This document shows positions 8,219 to 13,735 of a stretch of 64,000 bases of DNA, one piece after another (position 1 is the stretch's first letter; every line of letters starts with the position of its first letter). Origin of the DNA: Saonia flava (lineage in GTDB: Bacteria > Bacteroidota > Bacteroidia > Flavobacteriales > Flavobacteriaceae); assembly GCF_011927795.1 (NCBI RefSeq), contig NZ_JAATJJ010000002.1, positions 62,001 to 126,000 of the forward strand. The letters are read 5' to 3'. The position numbers were made by a program, and so were the translations under genes. Below the pieces are notes generated by a model. It was not told the origin of the DNA and searched no databases. It saw only the letters and a list, made by a program, of their open reading frames with translations.

Positions 8219-8473
8219 GCATAAAACAATGTATAAAAGCAATAGCGGTTTGGGTTATAACCCAAACCGCTATTTTATTTTAATTAAGTATATTACAATA
8301 CGAAAAGTAGTGTGTTTTAATCCGCTACTACTCTTATACTAGACCGATGATGTCGAATTGTTCATTGATTTTTATTGTTTTTAAAAGTATTCATCGGTCG
8401 CTGCGCTCGGTCGCCTGCGGCGTAATTTTGTTGCACTGCTTTCGCAGATGTCGTACATAGCGCGGCGTTACCA
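8219..8473 (+). repeat. Stacked attC-like sites with internally deleted repeat, copy 5
   Basis: The first site starts at GCATAAAAC (8219-8227). Its left arm (ACAATGTATAAAAGCAATAGCGG, 8226-8248; the last part given in pieces here) is matched by CCGCTACTACTCTTATAC on the right (8321-8338), with a few unpaired bases, and it ends in GATGATGTCG (8346-8355). The repeat family begins right after (TTCATTG, 8361) but its central ~150 bases are missing: after GCGCTCGGT the sequence passes to GCACTGCTTTCGCAGA, and the site ends in GTTACCA (8467-8473). Downstream, a 14-codon open frame (8480-8524) precedes the next gene and may be a leader or remnant. Confidence 0.5.
8241..8274 (+). terminator. Perfect 34-base palindrome, likely terminator
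   Basis: AATAGCGGTTTGGGTTA is followed immediately by its exact reverse complement, then by TTATTTTAATT. It lies 27 bases after the stop of the gene ending at 8213. A 17-base perfect stem followed by T-rich sequence fits a factor-independent terminator. It also sits within the arm of the attC-like site, so it could equally be part of the recombination structure. Confidence 0.5.
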
Positions 8474-8551
8474 ACTATTATGAAAAATATTGCTAGTAAC
8501 AAAACTTTGAATAAATCGTCTTAATTCTGAACCAAATTTAATAAAACTTGA

Positions 8552-8962
8552 ATGTTAGAAAATCCAAAAGTTAATATCAAAATCAAACTTGCCGCATTGT
8601 GGACTTCTGTAACTTTGTGTTATTTATATGGAGACTACTTTGAGCTGTATACACCAGATAAAGTAAACAGTTTAATTACAGGCGAAAATAATTTGGACAG
8701 TCCAACTAAATTACTAATAGCATCCATAATTTTGGCAATTTCTTCAGTGATGGTTGCAGCATCAGTTATCCTCAAACCAAAATTAAACCGAATTCTCAAT
8801 ATCATATTTGGAACTTTATTTACACTAATGATGATTGTTATAGGTATTTATTCAACTAACGAATGGTACTTATTTTATGTGTTTTTAGCATTTTTAGAAA
8901 GTATTATCACTGCTTTAATTGTATGGTATGCTTGGAAATGGCCAAAGAAAATGATGGATTGA
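8552..8962 (+). CDS. DUF6326 family membrane protein
   Basis: The 136-residue product begins ENPKVNIKIKLAALWTSVTLCYLYGDYFELY, a pattern I recognise from the DUF6326 family, and has four membrane segments (around residues 14-30, 54-72, 80-98 and 105-125), ending in a basic tail. The function of the family is unknown. The cassette starts with GTTACCAACTATTAT (8467) and ends with ATAACAGTTGGTGACAAC (9151-9168), which is complementary if a three-base insertion (GAC) next to the end core is allowed. Unlike other units, about 200 bases separate the stop from the site; I see no gene in 8963-9150. Confidence 0.65.
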   Translation: MLENPKVNIKIKLAALWTSVTLCYLYGDYFELYTPDKVNSLITGENNLDSPTKLLIASIILAISSVMVAASVILKPKLNRILNIIFGTLFTLMMIVIGIYSTNEWYLFYVFLAFLESIITALIVWYAWKWPKKMMD

Positions 8963-9160
8963 TAGCGGACATCCGGAATCTAATTAAAATTTGAAAGGGA
9001 GTTAAGAGTTTTGAAAATAATGGACTGGTTTCTTAAAAATTGAACGCCGAAATTGTCACTTCTTCGAAATCGAAAATAAAGCGTAAATTCCACTCGGACG
9101 GAAGAACAAAAAGTTGGAATAAGCGAGTACGAAAACAACTTGCACGGAAAATAACAGTTG

Positions 9161-9300
9161 GTGACAACGTATATAAAACATAGCTTTTATTGGCTTTTTG
9201 AGAGAATAAAGTAAAAAGAATTTTTAAAAATTCGGCTTGTATATAACCGGGAAGTCCAGTGTCTTTTTACACGCTACTTTTCATATACCAACCGATAGCC
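9161..9300 (+). repeat. attC-like boundary, palindromic form
   Basis: The left arm GTGACAACGTATATAAAACATAGC (9161-9184; its core is ACAAC) pairs with GCTACTTTTCATATAC (9273-9288) with one unpaired C. The right end, ACCGATAGCC (9291-9300), is a degenerate core whose TAGCC matches the end of the following DUF6090 cassette (GGCTAACAAC, 10200-10209). Inside are an ATTTTTAAAAAT palindrome (9218-9230 region) and a GTGTCTTTTTACAC hairpin. The repeat family is absent. Confidence 0.5.
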
Positions 9301-9301
9301 A

Positions 9302-9388
9302 ATGATTAAATTTTATAGAGGGCCGAACGGAAAGCAAAGGTCTGGTAGACCTTTGATAGTGAGTAGCCAGCTGAAGCGAGGGCTTTAA
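9302..9388 (+). pseudogene. DUF6090 start remnant upstream of the intact gene
   Basis: ATGATTAAATTTTATAGAG at 9302 encodes MIKFYR, matching the invariable MIKFFR start of DUF6090 proteins, and it sits in the same junction context (GCCAATGAT) as the intact gene at 416. After six codons the frame continues into unrelated sequence and stops at 9388. The intact DUF6090 gene starts 11 bases later. It looks like the stub of an earlier cassette gene replaced by, or duplicated in front of, the present one. Confidence 0.45.
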
Positions 9389-9399
9389 AACAAAAAAAC

Positions 9400-10194
9400 A
9401 TGATCAAATTTTTTAGGCACATTCGGCAACAATTATTAACTAAAAGTAAGTTCGGTAAATATCTTCTTTATGCCATTGGAGAGATTGTGCTTGTCGTAAT
9501 AGGGATTTTGATTGCATTGCAATTAAATAATCTGAATGAACGTAATAAATCTGAAGCTAAGGAAATCGAAATTCTTAATGATTTTAAAGCAAGTCTAGAG
9601 GTAGACTTAGTAAATATCAATCGAGCAATAATACGTGGAGAACAGACAAAGGCCTCGATGGAAATAGTATTAACTCATTTAGAGACTAATTTACCCTATT
9701 CAGATTCCCTAAAATATCATTTTGGGAATACTAATGACACCTGGACGGCACAAATTAACAGAAGTGTGTTCGAATCATTAAAATCAGAAGGTTTAACTCT
9801 CATTTCAAACAAAGGATTAAGACAGAGATTAGTAAGGCTTTATGACGAACTGATAATAGGACAAAAAGAGCGAAATAATAGATATAGAGATTTGGTAGAT
9901 GAAGGTTCGGCAAAAATTCTCATTTCAAGATTTGATGAGATGTGGAAAAGTAATTATGAGAGTTGGGTAGAAGAAAATGACTTTGCCGATAAAAATTATA
10001 CAACGGATGGTTTAATAGGCGAAATGACGCCTATTAATTATGAAAAACTTAAAAATGACCAAGAGTATCTTTACTTTTTAAAAAGTCTAAAAAACAAGAG
10101 ATTTTGGCATATGGAAATAGAAAATAAAAGTGTCAAAAAAGCTATCGTAAGTTTATTGAAAAATATTGAGGTCGAATTAGAGATAATAAAATAA
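9400..10194 (+). CDS. DUF6090 family membrane-anchored protein, second copy
   Basis: The 264-residue product opens with MIKFFRHIRQQLL, then YAIGEIVLVVIGILIALQL as a single membrane helix (about residues 24-42) and NNLNE. The charged C-terminal domain differs substantially from that of the paralogue at 416, so the two are not recent duplicates. No enzymatic motif is visible. The upstream sequence contains GCGAGGGC and an A-rich run but no strong ribosome site, as is common in this phylum. The stop is followed by CGAAAGGCTAACAAC, matching the ATAACGAAA ending of the other family members. Confidence 0.85.
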   Translation: MIKFFRHIRQQLLTKSKFGKYLLYAIGEIVLVVIGILIALQLNNLNERNKSEAKEIEILNDFKASLEVDLVNINRAIIRGEQTKASMEIVLTHLETNLPYSDSLKYHFGNTNDTWTAQINRSVFESLKSEGLTLISNKGLRQRLVRLYDELIIGQKERNNRYRDLVDEGSAKILISRFDEMWKSNYESWVEENDFADKNYTTDGLIGEMTPINYEKLKNDQEYLYFLKSLKNKRFWHMEIENKSVKKAIVSLLKNIEVELEIIK

Positions 10195-10200
10195 CGAAAG

Positions 10201-10308
10201 GCTAACAACGACTAATATGGCATTTTGCTATATTTCCTTAAAATTAGCCACCAGCGCTACAACTCGCACACTGCTTTCGCAGATGTCTTACATAGCGCGG
10301 TGTTGTGT
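10201..10308 (+). repeat. Short attC-like boundary with only the 3' module of the repeat (copy 6)
   Basis: From GCTAACAAC (10201-10209) to GTTGTGT (10302-10308) this site is only 108 bases. It retains just the last ~83 bases of the repeat family (TTTTGCTATATTTCC onward, 10223-10305), including the CTGC-TTTC-GCAG hairpin and the CATAGCGCGG end, but lacks the 5' partner of the bulged-C stem. It shows that the 3' module can be present without the rest. Confidence 0.55.
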
Positions 10309-10318
10309 TTAATTTTAT

Positions 10319-11185
10319 ATGATCGAACAAGAATCTAAAAATGTGGGTTGGTATCGAGTTCTTCTTTTAGTGCTTCCATACTTTTTTATAGTCGGCATAT
10401 TTCAATATATCGGTGTTTTAGCTGCAGGTGTTGATTTATCTGAAAATTCCCCTGAGGAAACGGTTTTTCAGCAATTTATTATAGGTATATTTAATTTACT
10501 TGGCACTTTCCTAGTAGTCTGGATTTTTATGAAATTTGTTGACAAGCAAAAATTCGTCCAACTTGGATTGCAAATAAAAAACAGAATTAAAGATATCGTT
10601 ACCGGGACTTTATTTGGTGCCATTATAATGGGTGCAGGATATATATTACTTTATTTTTTAGAAGAAATTCAATTTACTGGAGTAGTGTTAAATTTTACTG
10701 ATTTGACTCTAATCATATTACATTTTTTTATCGTGGCTCTTGTTGAAGAAGTTCTTTTCAGGGGGTACATCTTAAGAAACCTTATGATTTCCTTTAATAA
10801 ATATATTGCCCTGTTTCTTTCCTCAGGTTTGTTTTCACTTATGCATGGCTTCAATCCAAATATTAGTCAATTTTCATTAATGGGATTGTTCTTGTCTGGA
10901 GTACTCTTGGGCGCAACGTATATCTTTACAAAGAACTTATGGTTTCCAATTGCATTGCACTTCAGTTGGAATCTTTTCCAATCACTTTTAGGATTCAATG
11001 TTAGTGGACAAGATTCTTACTCAATTGTTGAACATCAAATAGTCGAAGCAAATTTAATTAATGGAGGAGCATTTGGATTTGAAGGTTCCTATTTGTCGAT
11101 TATAGCCCAATTAATTTTAATTTTTGGGATTATCTACTATTACAGCTATAAAACAACTAAACACAACACGGGCTATAATTTATAG
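10319..11185 (+). CDS. CPBP family intramembrane glutamic endopeptidase
   Basis: The 288-residue, multi-span membrane protein carries the CPBP (Abi/CAAX protease-like) motifs: E143-E144 with R148 in VEEVLFRGY, H176 in SLMHGFNP, and H214/N218 in HFSWN. These residues form the catalytic site in the family, which processes prenylated proteins in eukaryotes and is linked to bacteriocin self-immunity and peptide processing in bacteria. The target here is unknown. Unusually, the cassette end tag CAACTAAACACAAC (11154-11167) lies within the coding region, so the last ~10 residues are encoded by the attC-like site. The start tag GTTGTGTTTAATTT (10302) matches it as reverse complement. Confidence 0.85.
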   Translation: MIEQESKNVGWYRVLLLVLPYFFIVGIFQYIGVLAAGVDLSENSPEETVFQQFIIGIFNLLGTFLVVWIFMKFVDKQKFVQLGLQIKNRIKDIVTGTLFGAIIMGAGYILLYFLEEIQFTGVVLNFTDLTLIILHFFIVALVEEVLFRGYILRNLMISFNKYIALFLSSGLFSLMHGFNPNISQFSLMGLFLSGVLLGATYIFTKNLWFPIALHFSWNLFQSLLGFNVSGQDSYSIVEHQIVEANLINGGAFGFEGSYLSIIAQLILIFGIIYYYSYKTTKHNTGYNL

Positions 11186-11200
11186 CTGCAATTTGTTAAC
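11161..11200 (+). repeat. Compact attC-like site overlapping the end of the CPBP gene
   Basis: ACACAAC (11161-11167) and TTGTTAAC (11193-11200) flank a central palindrome GCTATAA-T-TTATAGC (11172-11186). The stop codon of the protease gene (11183-11185) lies in this palindrome. At 40 bases it would be the shortest site in the array. Confidence 0.4.
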
Positions 11201-11650
11201 TTCAAAACATAAAACATCAAGGGCTGGATTTGACACGGTTGGAACTCTAACGAGTTCCAACGCCGCCATAAATCATCGCTGCGCTCTGTCAGATTGCCAA
11301 ATCCATAGGATAAGGGACCTTTTTGCCATAATCGCCGCAACGGCCTTATTTTACGACATATCAGAACGCTACCTGCCCGTCTGGCAGATGGGCATGCAAT
11401 TTATTCACTGTTGCTTTTTATTTCACGGGTGTTCATCGGTCGCTGCGATCGGTGGCACGGCAAATTTTATTCCAAATACCACAAAATCCAAAAGGTACGA
11501 CCGCTGCGCGGCCTTTTTGGAAACCTAGTGTTTGAAACCCAACTCCCAATAATCAGCCAAATTTTCTAATGATAGTTATAGGATTTTGCTATATTTCCTT
11601 AAAAATCAACAAACTGCGTTTGGCAGGTCTTGTATAAAAATTAAAGAATT
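11201..11650 (+). repeat. Gene-free stretch with hairpins and a decayed repeat copy 7
   Basis: No gene is supported in these 450 bases. A perfect 10-base hairpin GTTGGAACTC-TAAC-GAGTTCCAAC lies at 11238-11261 and a CTGCC-CGTCT-GGCAG hairpin near 11380-11396. From 11429 a diverged copy of the repeat family begins (GTGTTCATCGGTCGCTGCGA), with a base change in the stem arm and several small deletions. It keeps TTTTGCTATATTTCCTTAAAA (11583-11603) but has lost the GCCACCAGCGC arm. The right end TTGTATAAAAATTAAAG precedes the next gene. Confidence 0.45.
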
Positions 11651-12193
11651 ATGGACAAAGCATTACAAACAATGATTGACAATATGCCTGAAAAGACAGG
11701 CAAGTCATTAGAGGAATGGAAAAATATTTTGAAAAAAAAATCCTTTGCCAAACATTCTGAAGGAGTCAGTTTTTTAAAGTCCGAGCACAATGTTACACAT
11801 GGGTTTGCCAACACTATTGTTGCGTTGTCAAAAGAAGAAAATAACACACATGAAGATTTAGTAGCAACCCAATACACAGGAAAAGAGAATCTAAGACCAA
11901 TTTATGAGGAGTTAATTAAGTATGTTAATTCTTTAGGCTCTGATGTTACAATTACACCTAAAAAAGGAAGTGTAAGTATTATTAGAAAAAGACAATTTAT
12001 TCTTATTAAGCCTGCGACTAAAACAAGAATCGACCTTGGATTTAAGTTAAAAGATAAACCGACAACCGATAGACTAGAGAACTCGGGTCCATTTGGTACA
12101 ATGTGTACCCATAGAGTGCGATTATCGGATAAGTCAGAAATTGATAAAGAATTGAAAAGTTGGATTTCTGAAGCTTATGAAAAGTCAATTTAA
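11651..12193 (+). CDS. DUF4287/DUF5655 domain protein
   Basis: The 180-residue product starts with a DUF4287-type segment (MPEKTGKSLEEWKNILKK, then HNVTHGFANTIVALS, about residues 13-60), followed by a DUF5655-type domain (YEELIKYVNSLGSDVTITPKKGSVSIIRKRQFILI, about residues 83-180). The pairing is known from other bacteria, but the function is not established. There is no signal peptide, so it is probably cytoplasmic. The cassette end AAACTGGTTACAAC (12192-12205) has no clear matching start, unlike most neighbours, probably because its left boundary is decayed. Confidence 0.75.
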   Translation: MDKALQTMIDNMPEKTGKSLEEWKNILKKKSFAKHSEGVSFLKSEHNVTHGFANTIVALSKEENNTHEDLVATQYTGKENLRPIYEELIKYVNSLGSDVTITPKKGSVSIIRKRQFILIKPATKTRIDLGFKLKDKPTTDRLENSGPFGTMCTHRVRLSDKSEIDKELKSWISEAYEKSI

Positions 12194-12196
12194 ACT

Positions 12197-12271
12197 GGTT
12201 ACAACAGTGCCTATGAAGCATGGGCCTGACCAACCAAACCGTTCCTACGCTTTATAGCAGGTTATTGTAAC
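12197..12271 (+). repeat. attC-like boundary, compact palindromic form
   Basis: This is one of the cleanest sites. GGTTACAACAGTGCCTATGA starts the left arm (12197) and continues AGCATGGG; the right arm is TCCTACGCTTTATAGCAGG and then TTATTGTAAC (12262-12271). The arms pair as CCyAyGCTTyATAG with small bulges, and the outer cores GTTACAAC and TTGTAAC are complementary. The length of about 75 bases is within the usual attC range. The gene before it ends four bases earlier. Confidence 0.6.
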
Positions 12272-12321
12272 AAAACCATAATCTCTTCGTCTCCCATAGA
12301 TAAATCAATCCGAAAAGTCAA

Positions 12322-13176
12322 ATGCCAAAAAATCCATCAGAACGTAAAGAAGCTTGGAAAACAATATTTATTTTCTTGGCAATTGTCGCTGTTATTAGTA
12401 CTATATTTCATTATGCTATAGTTAATTTATATCCTTCTAGAATATACATTGGTGGATTGATGTGGTGTCCCGCAATAGCTACAATAATAACACTCAAATT
12501 GAAAGGACGTTCTATTTCCTCTCTAAATTGGAATTGGGGAAATTGGAAATATATTCGGTTGTCTTATTTTATTCCTGCTTTGTATGGCTTAATCACTTAT
12601 ATACTAATCTGGCTTTTTGGATTTGGAAGTTTGACAAATGAAGAAGCAATTACAGATTGGGCAAAAGAACTTGGTTTGATTGGAATAGGAACATTAAATC
12701 CAACATCAATTATAATTATAGCCATTATCTTATTAGGATCTATTGAAGTAATAAGAGCAGCAGCAACAACTTTAGGAGAAGAGATTGGATGGAGAGGGTT
12801 TTTCATTTATGAATTAAGAAAGGTTCTTTCCTTTACTGGTGTTTCTATTTTTAGTGGAATTATCTGGGCTTCTTGGCATTGGCCATTAATTGTATATTAT
12901 GGAAATAATGTAATCTTGGAATTGATTACATTTTATATTGTTATTATATCAATGTCATTTATTATGACTTATTACACATTTAAATCCAAAAGTTTATGGC
13001 CGGCAGTACTATTTCACGCTGTAAGTAATGTTTATATTCAAAAAATATTTCCTCCTTTAACAACAGAAATTGAAGGAACCGAACACTGGCTTGGTGAAAA
13101 TGGGATTATGTTTGCCATTGTAACTTTTGTCTTTGGGATATACTATTGGAGAAAAGCCATTAAAGAAAAAATATGA
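12322..13176 (+). CDS. CPBP family intramembrane metalloprotease-like protein, second copy
   Basis: The 284-residue product has about eight membrane segments and CPBP motifs: E153-E154 with R158 in LGEEIGWRGFF, H186 in ASWHWPLI, and H232/N236 in FHAVSNV. The GWRG and WHWP variants place it in a different CPBP subgroup from the protease at 10319, so the two were acquired separately. Its substrate is unknown. It is the last complete cassette gene before the chromosome backbone. The stop is followed 13 bases later by a candidate core, GTGCCTAACAC (13190-13200), with no matching right-hand half. Confidence 0.8.
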   Translation: MPKNPSERKEAWKTIFIFLAIVAVISTIFHYAIVNLYPSRIYIGGLMWCPAIATIITLKLKGRSISSLNWNWGNWKYIRLSYFIPALYGLITYILIWLFGFGSLTNEEAITDWAKELGLIGIGTLNPTSIIIIAIILLGSIEVIRAAATTLGEEIGWRGFFIYELRKVLSFTGVSIFSGIIWASWHWPLIVYYGNNVILELITFYIVIISMSFIMTYYTFKSKSLWPAVLFHAVSNVYIQKIFPPLTTEIEGTEHWLGENGIMFAIVTFVFGIYYWRKAIKEKI

Positions 13177-13189
13177 CTGAAAAAGCACG

Positions 13190-13546
13190 GTGCCTAACAC
13201 TAATTGGAATAACTTGAATAGCAAACCGAAAATCATTAGAACCTGGAAAGGTTGGACTACTTTGGAGAATGCCCCTATCTATGAGGATATGTTGATCAAT
13301 GAGGTATTTCCTACTGTAAAAAAGAATGGGGTATCTGGATTGGAAAAAGTTAGTATTTCTACAAAAACCAAAAAAGATGAAGTTGAATTTTTCCTTGTCC
13401 TACAATTTAATTCTATTGATGCCGTAAAATCCTTTGCTGGAGAAAACTATTCAAAGGCCTATATACCAGATAATGCAAAGTTAGTATTAAAGAGATATAA
13501 CAAAACAGCTGAGCATTATGACTTAAAAGGAGAGTTAATTCTTTAA
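13190..13546 (+). CDS. ABM (antibiotic biosynthesis monooxygenase)-like protein with damaged start
   Basis: The conserved part begins KIIRTWKGWTTLENAPIYEDML and continues with FPTVKKNGVSGLEKVSI, FFLVLQFNSIDAVKSFAG and KRYNKTAEHYDL, features of small ABM-fold proteins of about 100 residues. Family members normally begin with Met right before IIRTW. Here that position reads CCG AAA ATC, and the only starts upstream are TTG 13214 and GTG 13190, the latter inside a cassette-end-like core. The natural start therefore seems to have been lost when the array edge was formed. It may be translated from GTG or TTG, or be inactive. The reaction is unknown; ABM proteins include monooxygenases and non-enzymatic stress proteins. 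Confidence 0.6.
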   Translation: MPNTNWNNLNSKPKIIRTWKGWTTLENAPIYEDMLINEVFPTVKKNGVSGLEKVSISTKTKKDEVEFFLVLQFNSIDAVKSFAGENYSKAYIPDNAKLVLKRYNKTAEHYDLKGELIL

Positions 13547-13555
13547 ATATTTATA

Positions 13556-13589
13556 AAGGGTTCCTAAACACCTATAACCCTTCGTTTTG
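13556..13589 (+). terminator. Possible terminator after the ABM-like gene
   Basis: The stem AAGGGTT (13556-13562) pairs with AACCCTT (13576-13582), followed by CGTTTTGTT. The hairpin begins ten bases after the stop. The T tract is interrupted, so strength is uncertain. Confidence 0.4.
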
Positions 13590-13735
13590 TTGGATTTTCC
13601 AATCGGGAATCCTTGTATATTCACTAACTAACTTTAAGACATATTGAAAGGTATGTGAGCCTTTACAAAACTAAGTCATATCCCATTCCAGTTATCTTAA
13701 ATCCGCTAAATATGTGTATCTATAGTTTCCGGAGT

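Larger units (their letters stand above)
307..13200 (+). mobile_element. Integron-like gene cassette array, no integrase in view
   Basis: All genes from the left edge to 13.2 kb point the same way and are mostly single-gene units separated by repeated self-complementary sites. Each site starts near a stop codon with a core ending in CAAC (374, 1147, 2176, 3021, 4267, 7405, 8219, 9162, 10201, 11161, 12199) and most end in a GTTG-type core shortly before the next gene. Six units carry matching, unit-specific ends: the start at 1478, 2506, 3212, 7739, 8467 or 10302 is the reverse complement of the end at 2182, 3027, 4274, 8227, 9168 or 11167. This is the arrangement expected of integron cassettes, where the cassette start derives from its own attC. 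The family comparison is established knowledge; the assignment here is inference, because no integrase or attI is present in the window. Confidence 0.6.

Noticed and set aside
11124-11528. 134-codon open frame overlapping the CPBP gene and downstream repeats
   Set aside because: It overlaps a well-supported gene in another frame and consists of hairpin and repeat sequence; no protein family recognised.
1218-11632. The long repeat as an insertion sequence or MITE
   Set aside because: No transposase, no flanking target duplications seen, and copies occur only at gene boundaries with matching core sequences.
307-13200. CRISPR array or prophage in the accessory region
   Set aside because: Repeats are long, irregularly spaced and separated by genes; no phage structural genes or Cas genes are present.
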